Assembly: GCA_025201845.1 (NCBI GenBank)
Contig: MU603936.1
Coordinates: forward strand, 102,148 to 166,147
From: Martensiomyces pterosporus
Lineage: Eukaryota; Kickxellomycota; Kickxellomycetes; Kickxellales; Kickxellaceae
Direction: 5' to 3'
Length of the DNA: 64,000 nucleotides
Position 1 is the first letter of the stretch. Every line of letters begins with the position of its first letter. The translations under genes and the position numbers were made by a program. The notes below the pieces were generated by a model, which saw only the letters and a list, made by a program, of their open reading frames with translations, did no database searches and had not been told where the DNA came from. Of this stretch, positions 18,556 through 30,054 are shown piece by piece.

Positions 18556-21301
18556 TCATGTGTCTTTGAAGGACTCGATCAGCGTCATGACAAAGGTCTG
18601 CTCGCTCGATGAATTGGCAAAGACGTCCTTGAGGTCGCTGACCGGGTTGCGCAGGAACGAGGGGCTGAAGACCAACGCCAGGTTGCTGCTGTCCATCTTT
18701 GTTGCGTTCTGAATGCCGGGCGCCAGGAGGTGTGAGAGGAAGCCCAAGAGGTACTTGACCACCCGGAGGGACGAATCGGGGAGCACGTCCAGCACCGAGT
18801 GCACAGCCTTCGCGTCGCTTGGTGTGCTGATGCACCTCTCGTAAAGGGACTCTGGGATCAGCGGGTCGGCCAGGTCGCGCAGCCACTCCTTCAGAAGCGA
18901 GGCTGGGATGTTGGGGTCGTGGATGCTCGAAAAGTCGGGCTGCCCTGCCTCTATCTGCAATCTTGCCATGGACACAGCGTCGCCATCGCCCGGCACGCGG
19001 AACAGGCCCTCCGTGTGTTCGCCGCCCAGGCTTGTGATCAGGCTGGTGAGCTGCTCGAGCACGCGCGGCAGCCCCGTGCTTCTGTTGATCAGCTCCTGGT
19101 CGGCCATGATTTCGGCCAGCGTGCCGCCGAAAATGAGCGGGCGGGAGGGCACGGTCATTGCCAGACGCAGCTCCATCTGCGACATCTGCGACGTGCGGCT
19201 GCCGGTGCGCTTGACGCGGCCTATTTGCAGGCGCAGGAAGCGCTTGAGCACCACAGATGAAACCGAGGCCGAGTCGATGAATGCCTCGAGATGCGGGAGC
19301 AGCATTTGCGTGGGGCGGAATGCGTAGAGCAGGACGCCCATCAGCGACCACCCCTTCTCCATGGCGCTAGCGCTGGGATTGCCTGTCACTTGCTTGGCCA
19401 GCTGGCAGAAGATCTCGTCGCGCAGCATCTGGTGCGTTATCCCCTGGTTGGCCATCCACAGAATCTCGGCAAACTTGTCCTCGGCCGTGGCGCTCACCTC
19501 GATGTCGCCCATGTGCCGCTGGATGGCTCTGAAGCTGCGCACGGCGTCGCGGGTCATCTCGCGCGGCAGGTTCATCAGAGGCCGGGTGATCGTCTCCACC
19601 GTGTGCGAGATCATCTCCTCCAGCGGCACCTTGCGCCTGAGGAACCCGCGCTTCTGCGCGGCGAAATGGCTGCTGGCAAAGGCGCGCATGCCGTAGAGCC
19701 CGCTGTCCGCGCGGATCGATGGCATGCTGCGGTTGCGGTGTGCATGCACCTGCTTGGGGTCGAATGGGTAGTAGTCGAGGCTGTTGAATCGCTCGGCTCC
19801 CAAGTCGCCCGTCTTTCTTGGCAGCTCGCTGTGGTTCCGCGGCCGTCCCGTGGTGGGCGATGGGCCTGGGCGGTTCGCATGCTCTGACTTGCGGTAGCCA
19901 TCGACGTGGCCGGGAGCAAGGCCAGCGACGCCGCCGCCGTTCTGCTGTGAAGAGTATCTGCTGCTCCGCGAACTGCCGCGAGCATCTTCGCCTCCACCGC
20001 TGTCTGCGTGCGATGTGGCGGCTATGTTGGCTGCAAGCGCCTCTTTGAGCGTCTCCAAGGCGGTCTCGGACTGGCTGTGTCGCTGTGCAGACAGGCGGCG
20101 CAGTTGCTTGTCCTTTGCGGCGCTGGCTGTTGGTGCTGGCCGGTATCCCGACTCCAGCTTGGACCTGGCATCGACGATGGACGCCGCCTTTGAGCGGTCG
20201 GCATCAGCCGGCTTGAGGATTGAATCCACGGGGGAGGAGCTGGCACTCGGTGAAGCCGCTGGGTCGCCTGCCAGGAGGCCTTGCTTGGCGTCGAAGGCAC
20301 CACCAGCGGCACCAGTGTCGGCGCCACCAAGACCGCCGTTGCCGACCCTATACCACGCATTGGCCTGCGCAACCACTTCGGGCGACAGACTGCCGCTATT
20401 GTTGCTGCTGTTCGCCCTGCTGCAATGGTGGTAGCGGGATCCCGCCAGCGAGTTCTTTCTCGACAGCGGGCCGTCGGCGCTGCGCAAGGATGCCCTCGAC
20501 GCCTTCCGCACCAGAAGGTCGACCTGCTCGTCGGTGAATGCCACTGACCCGCGGTTGGCCACGGCCAAGGAAAGGCGCTTGCCAACGGAGGACGTCAGGA
20601 GGGCGTGGAACGGCACCACGGTGGCGTCCTCGGGCGGATCCCACTCCGTGGCACCTGTGGTTGAGTTGTAGTAATAGGGGACACCGCTCTCTTCGTCCAG
20701 GAGCTCCCACCATTCGCCATCAGGGTCGTGGGCCTTGCTACAAAATAGAGAAAGGGAGGGGGATTGAGTTCATATTGGGAAAGTATTAGAGGTGCATTGT
20801 TGTTTGAGCGACGGGCATGGCACCAGAAATAGAAGCAGCGGAAAACAAAACAAAACAACAACAGCAGTATTTGAATGCCAGAGCAGTAGCTGCAGTCCAT
20901 CGCAATGGCAGCGACGATAGGCATACGTACATGGCCGAGTCTGGGCGTGTCCAGCTGCACTGGCCAGTGACCTAAGGTGCGGATACAGAGGGGAATGCAA
21001 GGTATTCAGGGTGGATAAGTGCTGCCGCTGTGTCGGTGCATCATGCACGCTGCTTTCTTTGCCAGGGGCACTGCATGTCACAGCAGTAGTGCGTGGCTCT
21101 CCTGTGCGTGCCTGGGACCTGTCTGCAGACTTGCTGTGTGTGCATTCGAAAGAATGCGCAGGCGCTTGCTGCATTTTCACCTGCTCAGCGTACAATATTG
21201 GCGTAGACAACGCGGTTGCTCTGCGGGTCGTGGAGTTCGAGCCACTCTGTCGACAGCGCGTTGCTTTCTGCTGCTTCTGTGCTTGCTGCGTTCGAGCTCA
21301 T
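18556..21301 (-). CDS. WW-WW-MyTH4-RhoGAP protein (ARHGAP39/Vilse-like)
   Basis: Rho-family GTPase-activating protein of 776 residues. Exons on the - strand: 21301-21194, 20971-20931 (only 41 nt) and 20737-18556; phases agree. The first WW domain is spread over all the 5' exons (TEWLELHDPQ, then VVYANI, then VTGQCSWTRP). The second is in exon 3 (EWWELLDEESG, PYYYN, TEWDPP). A basic, Ser-rich linker leads to a MyTH4 domain (HTVETITRPLMNLP, QMLRDEIFCQLAKQ, GWSLMGVLL), then the RhoGAP domain with the arginine finger in EGLFRVPGD and the SLLKEWLRDLADPLIP motif. This order is that of animal ARHGAP39/CrGAP, which acts on Rac/Cdc42. The splice model rests on the WW consensus and reading frame. Confidence 0.9.
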
Positions 21302-24233
21302 TTGAGGGTTGGCTAGCTGGCTAGTTGGCTGGCATTAAATAGTACAAACAAGAGCATGGAGTATTAGCAAAGAGGAGAGGCAGGGAGCGAGTAACAAGAG
21401 CGCTGCTAGACCGGCTAGAAGGGAGTATTAAGAATAGTAGTAGTAATGGTAGCAACTCTGACTGTAGAGGAAAGGGCAGCAGCATGGAAAAAGTTACAGC
21501 TGGAAGAACAGGCGGGGGCGCGCCCGCTGGCCGGGGAGCGCGCCTCTGAAAGTTCTTTGTTGTCGCGTAAAATGGGGGATCCGCCTTCGCTCCAGCCTGC
21601 TTTCTGCCCGCCCGCTGGGGATCTACGCTGGCCCAAACAGGTGATCACAATTATGCCGTTTGCAGTCCTCTCCATCGCCAGCTCCTCTGCCGCCTCCAGC
21701 GACCCTCCACCGCCGAATGTGTGCGCTGGAGCGCGCATCCGACGCTCGGTGCGCTGTATCAAACATTGATGCTGGAATGCGTATGCTGGCAGCAGCATGG
21801 CGCTGCAAAAGGCCTGCGAATTTATTCTGCACGCCAGAAGACGCATGGGCTGCGCGCTGGAAAACGGGTGGATTTCCCGCCTGCCAGTTCTAAAACCAAA
21901 ACATTAATTAAAAACAACCTATGCATTTGTGTGTGTGTCGATCTTGGACCGGGCGGCAAACAGGGACAAGAGTTGGCGCACCATCAGAAATATGGACACG
22001 CTGCTTCCGCCCCTCCTGGTAGGAGGAGTGAATCGCGATCCTCGATTCTGTGCACGAGAGCGAGAGATGGAACTCTTCGCGAAGCGGTAGGCACGAGGAC
22101 AAGCCTCCAGGCCCACACTTGTGCTTCCTTCTCTTGCACAGCAATCGCCGTGGAGAACGAGTCTATCGTCATTTGGTGCTCGCACTCTGGCATACCTCCC
22201 GCCCCGGCTTCCCCTCGCCTAAGCATCCCCTGAAATCCAAGCAGATGCACCTCGCTCGCATTCACAAATGGCACCATGGGTGATCATGACGACTGGCAAG
22301 TCAGCAAGCTGCACAGCTCATGAGCAGCTTTGGCATCAGCTCCTGGCATGGGTTGCTTTTTTAGATTTCCTCTCTTTCGCTAGCACCTGCCGCTACTAGC
22401 CAGACGGCGTCTGCATCGCTGCAGATGCACTCGGCCTGGCATGCGGCATTGCAAGGACGGCGTGGAGGGCTTTTAAAAAAGAATGCCAAAAGAAAAAACA
22501 CATGCATGCACGCGTCATTGCCACTCCAAAAATCAAAGTGCCCCATGCACATTGCTATAGCCAAGGTATCCATGCAGCACACGTCACAGATGAGGCGACT
22601 AGACGAAGGATCAGCCAGCTAGGCAGCAAGAGGCTACGACATGAAGGGGAAACGTGAGAACGCGGCTGGCTACCCTCTCCTGTGCCCGCGTTCATCTCCT
22701 CCAGGAAGAGCCTGCTGCGATTACACTGCCAGCTAGACAAAAGAAACAAGAAGGCACAGCGGCCCACCGCCTCCTGTCTACCAGCTCGCAAGCCGTGTCC
22801 CGTCCTGCATACCTGTACCAGGCTCGCCCCAGCACGGGAAGCCTGGAACACCAAGGAGGAGGGACAGATGGTTCCAAAAAGTACCTGCTCTTTGCGCAAA
22901 AGGCGCAAAGCCAGCATCTAGGATTCCACCTGCCCCCCGTCTCCCACCGTCTCTCATTACCTCGACTGCCGATCTTACCTTCGACCCTCGCATCCTGCCA
23001 GCCCCATCCTTCCGCACACTGAGCGCGCCAAGACGGAGCACACATGGGCACAGTGGCGCAAGCAGTACTGGAGCACTCGGCGGAGTGTGCTGGAATACGT
23101 GGCCAGAAAGCCTGCCATGCAATGGCTAGGCATAACATTGTTCTTCGCCCCTCTGGTCCAAGAGAAACCAAAAGCCGGCAGACCTCTAAAAAAGAGAAGA
23201 GCAGCAGGGTTATTCGGGAGGGGCGGAGAACGGCACACGAGGGGTTAGAAAAGCGCCTCCTGGACTAGGAACAGCAGCAAAGACCGTGCCAGCATCCACG
23301 AGGTTTTCGTAAAGAAGGTGGGCTGAGATACCGCCAACCGCCTGGAAAAGTACAGCGCTGGCAGCTACCGCGTTCACAAAAGTGCTGTCTTTGGAATGGA
23401 TGGACATGCAAGGCTGCTCGAAACGCTGGGAAGATTGGCGAAGAAAGAGGGGGAAGGGGGTGCCGATGCAGAGGAAAGAAAGAGAGGCACAAGCACGCAG
23501 CAAAATATAGCACCAATGTGGACCAGTGCTTGTGAGTGCGCGCATTCGCTCACAATGAACCGCGGATCAGAGCCAAAGTCGATCCGGCTCGCACAAGCCG
23601 CAAATGGGCTGGCATGGCCGAGGCTGCCACGACGGGCAGCCAAGGAACTGCCCACCCGAGAGAGCTGGCTGCCGTCCCACAGCACTGGCGTATCCAGACA
23701 TGCCCTGTGCTGCCTTGTCTGGGCTGGGCAAACGAGCTAGGGAAGCCACAAGCGGCGGAATTGCGTTGGCGGCTGCGCTCTTCGGCCCCGCACTTCACCC
23801 TATTGCGGCAACAAGCTGGAGGATGGGCAGGGCGCGGCGGCAGCGGCAGCGGCTGCAGACCTCGGGATCCGGCCTATGGTGTGGCATGGAGCACTAATTA
23901 GGGAACTCGCTGGCACCAGCCAGCCGACAATTGACCAGATCCCAGCCAGCCAGCAGATAGGTGTGGCTCTGGGAATCCGTAGGCACCCAAATCCGCTTGC
24001 TTGGCATCACGCTTCCCAGGCCCCTTATAGAGCGGTGAGTGGCAGAATGCAGGTGGCTCTCCTGCATAAGCCCTTTCGCCTGGCCCTGCTTTCCGCTCTT
24101 CTCTTCTTCCTCGTCAGCGCTTCTTTCTTAATTTCCTTCTCCCTATACAAACGCAATCTGCTCTTGAGCACATTCTCCTGCGTCGTTCCTCACCCGAGTC
24201 CCACCTCTCTTCCTGCCCTCCTTACTCCCAAAT
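21302..24233. other. 2.9 kb gene-poor region
   Basis: Short frames on both strands, none with a recognisable domain or convincing coding character. A 65-codon - strand frame starting at 23404 is the least implausible. The last about 230 bases are pyrimidine-rich with a TTATAGAG near 24025 and probably form the ORMDL promoter and leader. Confidence 0.5.
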
Positions 24234-25437
24234 ATGCCTACACTTGTACAACGAGTAGCCTCGGCTGCCAATCTGAACGAACACACAGTCAATCCCAACT
24301 CGCATTGGGTCAATCTAAAGGGTACGGTACCCGGCCTATTCTGGATACGCCCCAAGCGTGCTGCCGCTGCCACGGACAGCTTGAAGGCGCGCTTGGCGTA
24401 GGTCTTGCTTCATGCTATCTCCATCGCGCCTTTGCTCTTTGCTAACAGCAACAACACGGGGAAGCCCTTTCTCTGTGCTGCTCCTGCCCCTCTGCTATTA
24501 GGCTCTTGGACCACAAATATCGTGCTCGTGATAGCATTTCGGTTAGTGTTTGGAGTCATACCGTGGTCGACGCCCGAGCTGAGCTGGACACTGACAAATC
24601 TCTCGTACTGCCTATTCCAGTACATCATGTTCCACGGCATCATCGGAACCCCATTCGAAGTAAACCAGGGCGAATACGACAACCTAACCCTCTGGGAGCA
24701 GATGGACAATGGCGAGCAGTACACACCCACAAAGAAGTTCCTGACCGTCGTGCCCATCGCTGTGTAAGTATGCCAGCATTTGACCTCGATGATGCTGCAG
24801 TCCGTTTCTACTCAGCTACTGAAGCTCGCAATGCAAATGCTGTCGGCCATGCTGCGATCTGTTGGGGAATGGAAAGGAAGAACAGGAGACGAGCTGAGCG
24901 CAGCCTGCATGTGCAGAAGTGCGAGTGTGCGTGAGACAGTGGCATAGAAGCCCTCTCTCCTCAGCAGTTTTGCCCACCAGAACCCACGGCCGCCTCTCTG
25001 CAATGTTTGGTGGCACCTGGCATCATGCCATCCAATGTAAACACGCGCCGCCCTCAGTGCCGCAGGGCCGAGAGCTATTGCGGACTCAGAGAGATGCTAG
25101 TGGTGCTGGGAAACTCCGGTCTAAACGGTCGGATATTAAATGCACGCAGTGGTTCCGGGGTGGGTGCTTCATCTGAGGCACACCTGGGAGACGCTGGCGT
25201 TGCAGCCTCGATAGTTGTGCATGTGGCCTCTTGCATGTCGGCGCTACGCGACTAAAAAAGCCTGTTTGCGCTTATCCTTGCTGTAGCTTCCTTCTGAGCA
25301 CGCACTACACGAACTACGACGTACCGACATTTATCATCAACTTTACAGCGGTCCTCATCATCATGATTGCAAAGCTCCCGGCATTCCACCGCGTGCGGTT
25401 CTTTGGCATCAACATGGGCCAGAACAGCTACAACTAG
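24234..25437 (+). CDS. ORMDL-family regulator of sphingolipid synthesis
   Basis: ER membrane protein of 166 residues that in the family binds and inhibits serine palmitoyltransferase. Exons: 24234-24321, 24502-24763 and 25287-25437; introns of 180 and 523 nt, both GTA...TAG. Family signatures: NPNSHWVNLKGSW across the first junction, WTLTNLSYCLFQYIMFH, GTPFE, LWEQMDNGEQYTPTKKFLTVVP, and the end KLPAFHRVRFFGINM. About four hydrophobic segments are visible. The N-terminal extension before the first membrane segment is short and lacks the long Ser-rich phosphorylated region of budding-yeast Orm1/2, so control by Ypk1-type kinases may be absent or different. The second intron is unusually long for this window; nothing recognisable was found in it. 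Confidence 0.95.
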
Positions 25438-25933
25438 AGCTGACCTCTGATAGCCCAGCAGCGGCACTCGTCACTCGCGCATATGCATTGATGTGCGCAA
25501 GCATGTGGACGGCAGCAGCCCCACACATGCCAACGCAGCGTTTTTGCCCACATTATACAAAAGCAAGGGAGACAAGATCTCCCACCCACCACACGCCTGG
25601 AGACCCTTCCACCCGCAGCCTACTCGAGCCACTCTTCTCTTCAGATAATCGCTCCCCTTTTGTGGCCAGATCTATAGCTTGCGCCTTGTTTATTGTTTGT
25701 ATTAGCCTGCCTTTACATCATTTCCACACGCCCCTCACTCTTTCAGTTTTTTCCCTCTCCTATTAAAGCCATTCCTCATCTCCGCGTTTCTAGCACCAAG
25801 ATGGATGAACGAGTGTTTATTTTTGTATTGAGTGGATATTGGCTGGGAGGAGCCCAAGGAGCAAGCAAAGTAGTCCAGCGGTAAAAATAGGGTTGAAAGT
25901 AAGAGATGCGCACCAAAGCCTGGAAATAAGAGG

Positions 25934-25936
<3 letters not shown>

Positions 25937-25968
<32 letters not shown>
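25937..25968. repeat. (GA)16 microsatellite
   Basis: Sixteen uninterrupted GA units, only 11 bp past the Bfr1 stop on the opposite strand, so it lies in that gene's presumed 3' UTR as (TC)16. Confidence 0.9.
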
Positions 25969-25979
25969 AGAGGCTAAAG

Positions 25980-27524
25980 CTAAGAGGATTCTGCAATCTT
26001 CTCGTCAGCCTCCAGCTCAGACATGAGCTTGGCGATCCTTTCCTCGGCCTTCTTCTTGTTCTCCTCAGTGACCTTCTTCTGGTTGTCCACATAGTGCTGC
26101 TTCTTGGCCATCAGCTTCTCAATGGTGGCTGGGATGCCCGAGATCGCTGTGGGGATCTCGACCTTGAGCTCCAAAAGGCGCTCAGCAACGGCAAGGGGGA
26201 TCTTGAGCGAGTCGCTCTTAGTGCCGTTCTTCTTCTCCTTGCGGCCATGCTTCTTCTTGCTCTTCGACGCAGCGACGCCGGCAAAGTAGGTGTCCTCAGA
26301 GTCGCCCTTCTTCACCGCAACCATGCCAGCAGGGACATGGTCGCTGGCGTCCGCCTCGCGGGTGTTGCTGGCAGCCGACGAAGGCCTGGTGCTGGTCTCA
26401 GACTTGGTGGAGCCAGTAGCCGCGGGCTGGAAGCTGTTGAGGTACTGGATAAGGGAGTCGCAGCCACTGATCTCGTTCTGGAACGCCGGGATCTCGGCCT
26501 CCTCGCGCTGCTCCTGGGCGATCTCCAGACGCTTCTCCCTCTGCTCCTGAATGCGGCGCTGCTTCTCCTCAATGGCCTTGCGCTTGCGCTCCTCCTGCTG
26601 CCACTGGTAGAACTCGTTGTTTTTCCTCCGGTGGTCGTCCTGCAACGAGCGCTTCCTGTCCCAGGCCTCGTCGATGGCCTTTTGGACACGTGAGCGCTCG
26701 CTGAACAGCTCGCTGCGCTTCTGCTGACCTTCGTCCTGGGACGCCTTGATCGCATCCAGCTCAGCCTGGAGCTTCTCGTGCTCGTCGCTCAGCGCCTGTG
26801 CATTGGTGTCGGCCAATTCGGCGTCGACCTTGGCCAGCTCGGCCCTCTCGCTCTCAATTGCCTGCTGCATGGCGTTTGCCTGCTCGACGTGCTTCCTGGC
26901 CCGGCGCAGACCGGAGATCTCGGAGGCCAGACGCCTCTCGTCGATGATCTTGAGCTTGCCAGAGTCAATCCGCTTCTCGCTCTTTGCGATGAGCTCGTCA
27001 ATCTCCTCGACCGTCTTGTAGGTGGACTTGGACTGTATGGCCTTCAGCTCTCCCAGCTTTTTGCTGATGGACGCGGTGAGAGACGCCTGCTTGTCAAACA
27101 CCTTGCCGCGCGACTTCCTCAGCTCATTCTGCTCCTTGCGGATCTCCTGGAGGCGGTTGACGAGCTTGTTGCGCTTCTCGGCGTGTGGGCCCTTGCGTGT
27201 GTCGTACTTGCCCAGGTCGCTCTTGACCTCGTCCTACAAAGATGCAGTCGTTTCGACGGAGATGGCAAAGAGCGCGAAATGAGAAAGGGGTGCTGCAAGT
27301 TAGACGCATGTTCAAGAGCCTGTAGTGCCAGAGACACCCTGGACTATGCAAGTAGACATAGTGCTTTTGCTTACCAGCTCCTTGCGAAGCTTGTCGATTT
27401 GCGCATCGATCGCAGCGAGATCCTTCTTGTGCTGGTCAAAGTCGGGCTTGGTAGGACGGGTCTTCTTGACAGAAATAGCCGAGGGCGTCTCATCTGCAAC
27501 AACCACTGTCGATTCGGGAGCCAT
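25980..27524 (-). CDS. BFR1: Bfr1-like polysome/mRNP coiled-coil protein
   Basis: 467-residue, highly charged, almost wholly coiled-coil protein. Exons 27524-27375 and 27233-25980 on the - strand, one 141-nt intron in phase 0. Features match Bfr1: a Lys-rich start with KKTRPTKPDFDQHKKDL, then GPHAEKRNKLVNRLQEIR, a central STYKTVEEIDELIAKSEKRI segment (distinctive of the family), and a C-terminal region with FQNEISGCDSLIQYLNSF. In yeast Bfr1 associates with ER-bound polysomes and the RNA-binding protein Scp160, and affects secretion and nuclear segregation. It is transcribed divergently from Qcr9, 556 bp away. Confidence 0.88.
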
Positions 27525-28080
27525 GTTTACTTTAGTGTTAAAGTAAATAGAATATTAGGAGAGTGTACAGGGACAGCTAAAGGAGGGATGAGATTTTGAA
27601 ATTGTATTTTGTGCTCGCTCCAGATGTGGGGGGGAGAGGGCTAGCAGCAGCAAAGCAGCAGGAGAAAGGAGAAGGAGAAAGAACCAGAAGTATGCGCAAT
27701 GATGACCAGAAAAAGCATATTTCATGGTGCCCACTCATCCCTTTCTTCCCACCCAGCTCGCTCCAAGAATTGCCCCTTGCCTGCCTGCTTTGTCTGCCTT
27801 GCCTTGCCTGCCTGCCTGGGCATCCCACCCACAAGCCTCTGGCTAATATGTGCCTGCCGCGTATTCGCTGACGCCATTGGCCGAGATCACTGCGATCACA
27901 ATCACGCAGATCTGATCTCCTAGGCGCAAGATAAGCCTCTGGCGCTGATACCGCGGCCCTCGTCTCCTACAGCGCTCAATTTCAAGCCAGCGCGGGATAT
28001 GCATTTTGCTTTCATTGACCTTTTCTTCAAATCTTTCCTCTTATTTCAGGCGTTCTTTTTCGCTATAGAGTTTCAAAACC

Positions 28081-28281
28081 ATGGTTGGCTTTTTCACCAA
28101 GTCGTTCAGCTCGGTCGTCTACAGAAACTTCTTCAAGAAGGAGTCGACCTACTTCACCACCATTGTCGCCTCGGGCGTTGGCTTCTCGATTGCCTTCGAC
28201 ACCGTCTTTGACAAATACTGGAACAACAAGACCGCGGGCACAAAGTGGGAGGACATTAAGGATCGCTACGTTCAGAACTGA
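28081..28281 (+). CDS. QCR9: cytochrome bc1 complex subunit 9 (Qcr9/UQCR10)
   Basis: 66-residue subunit of respiratory complex III in the mitochondrial inner membrane. The short N-terminal helix (SSVVYRNFFKKESTYFTTIV) leads into one transmembrane segment (VASGVGFSIAF), then the conserved FDTVFDKYWNNKT and WEDIKDRY tail. Length and pattern match Qcr9 across its span. The start ATG sits in ACCATGG, with a TATAGAG 10 nt upstream. No intron, unlike budding yeast QCR9. Confidence 0.93.
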   Translation: MVGFFTKSFSSVVYRNFFKKESTYFTTIVASGVGFSIAFDTVFDKYWNNKTAGTKWEDIKDRYVQN

Positions 28282-28665
28282 AGTCGCGGAAACGTGGGGC
28301 TGAATCCCTCGTGAATTGAGGTGGGAAATAAGGATTGGAGCGCCTGCGTGCTGCACCACTTCGCCGCGATATGCGCAGTCTTTTTTTTGCCTCGTTCTTG
28401 GATAGGCCTTCTCTTCCTTTTCTTCGTGTACTAGCTGTGACGCAGTATCCTGCCTTTTACTATCTCCAATACATTTCTCCATGTGTACTCGACATATCTC
28501 TGGCATCGAGGCCAGCTGTGGACATGGCTCCACGTGATGGTGCCCGTAAACAGTGTGCTCAGCGGCAAAGTGCTATTGATGGCGTTTGCCTGGTTCGCCG
28601 CTCTCAGCTGGAGCCTGGCACAGCAGCTAGCGCATTTGCAATTCCTGGACGTCTGTTTGCGTGGC

Positions 28666-29082
28666 ATGATATACTCGATCTTCATCATCAACAAGGCTGG
28701 CGGCCTTATCTACAACAAGGACTACTCGGGCAGCATCGCACGCCTGTCGTCCAACGAGGCGCTCATTTTCGCAGGCACATTCCACGGCATCCATGCTCTG
28801 GCATCGCGGATCTCGCCGGCTGCCGGATCCGACTCAGCGAAGGACTCGGGAATCCAGACAATAGACACGGACAAGTTCCGTATCCACTGTTTCCAGACCC
28901 CCACAGGGATAAAGCTCATCGCTGTCACCGACCTGGTGCACACAAGGCTCACGGATGTGCTGACAAAGGTCTATGGCATGTACAGCGACTATGCGCTCAA
29001 GAACCCGTTCCACAACTTGGAAATGCCCATCCGGTCAGAGCTGTTTGACACCAAGCTTCAGCAGCTCATACAAGCCAGCTAA
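28666..29082 (+). CDS. TRS23: TRAPP complex subunit Trs23/TRAPPC4, short form
   Basis: 138-residue core subunit of the TRAPP tethering complex, the nucleotide exchange factor for Ypt1/Rab1 in ER-Golgi traffic. Longin-like start IYSIFIINKAGGLIYNKDY, then LSSNEALIFAGTFHGIHAL, DTDKFRIHCFQTPTGIKL and ALKNPFHNLEMPIRSELFD, all conserved in TRAPPC4. It lacks the PDZ-like insertion of animal TRAPPC4 (about 219 residues): the first beta strands pass straight into the SSNE segment, as in the short fission-yeast form. The frame is open upstream to 28483, but that sequence is not family-like and the domain begins exactly at the Met at 28666. Confidence 0.92.
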   Translation: MIYSIFIINKAGGLIYNKDYSGSIARLSSNEALIFAGTFHGIHALASRISPAAGSDSAKDSGIQTIDTDKFRIHCFQTPTGIKLIAVTDLVHTRLTDVLTKVYGMYSDYALKNPFHNLEMPIRSELFDTKLQQLIQAS

Positions 29083-30054
29083 CCTTATTTGATTCTAGCA
29101 ACAACACATTCTCTTCTCATGGTCCCCACTTGTCTTTAGCCGATTGTCTTTTTAGTCAGCTGCTTCATTACACTATTCCGGCTACACACCAGCATCGGGG
29201 CTCTTGTGGTTGTTGGAAAAGTGGCTCGCATTGTTGTGGCTGGGTGTCGGTTGGCCACTGCAAGCACTATCCCGCTACTAACAGCGCAGTGAGTGCGTGT
29301 GCTAATGCCTTCAAGGCTCCCATTGCATTGTCTGCCTTTCGCAGGCGTCCTGATGCATGCTCTTCTCTCCTTGGGAAACTGCAAGAGGGGGCTGAAGCTG
29401 GGCAGACCGCCTCGGCTTGCTGCCTGGCCGAATCAGAGGGCAGGCAGCGCACGAGACTTGGTACGAGGGACAGAAAAAGTAAACAACCGGCGAGTTGCAT
29501 GACCGCTGAACCGCCTCGTGTATTTTTTCTCGCTGGGAACAAGAAAGGCGCCTTTCATGCGGTTTGTTTATTCTTTCTCTCCTTCCTCTTGCCGCCGAAT
29601 GCTCCTTTCTGCTGTGCAGTAAAACCTCTTATTATTCCTGCTCTTATTTATTCAGTATACTCGCTTTGTTCCTACACACACACACGCACACACATATAAT
29701 ACATAAACGCTAGTTTGAGTTTATCGCTGCTTCCTGGCACGCAAAACAGCAACAGTAACCGCAACAGCAACAGCGGCAGCAGCCATACCTTTGGATATAT
29801 CAAAAGGGATTTCGCTCTGAATTGCGCCCTTCTCGCAAGACCACATTGCTTGCTGCACCCTAGCCTCTCCAAACACACGCAGTACAGCCTTTTCCTTCCT
29901 TGGCGCCCTCGCATTGAACTCTGCTGAGCACTGAAAAATTGTCGCAGGGTCAGTTTATTATCACACGCTCCTTTAGGCGCGCATACACACTACCGCTCGC
30001 TCATAGCAGCTCACCTGTAGATATATAATAAACAAAGGAGCTTGCGGCGAAGAC
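29083..30054. other. intergenic region before the PP2A B'' gene
   Basis: About 970 bp without recognised coding sequence. It holds a short (CA)-rich stretch near 29677-29693 and AACAGC-type repeats near 29746-29775. The right end is the presumed promoter of the PP2A gene. Confidence 0.5.
30022..30030 (+). promoter_or_regulatory. TATATAATA element before the PP2A B'' gene
   Basis: AT-rich TATA-like element ending 24 nt before the ATG at 30055; one of several such start-proximal elements in the window. Confidence 0.45.

Noticed and set aside
21446..21769. 107-codon + strand frame beginning MVATLTVEERAAAWKKL
   Set aside because: Promising first 30 residues, then Cys/Arg/Pro noise; no splice donor found that would join it to further coding sequence.
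23210..23545. 111-codon - strand frame (65 codons from the ATG at 23404)
   Set aside because: The 65-residue part looks mildly protein-like but has no family, no promoter signal and no conserved context; not supported enough to list.
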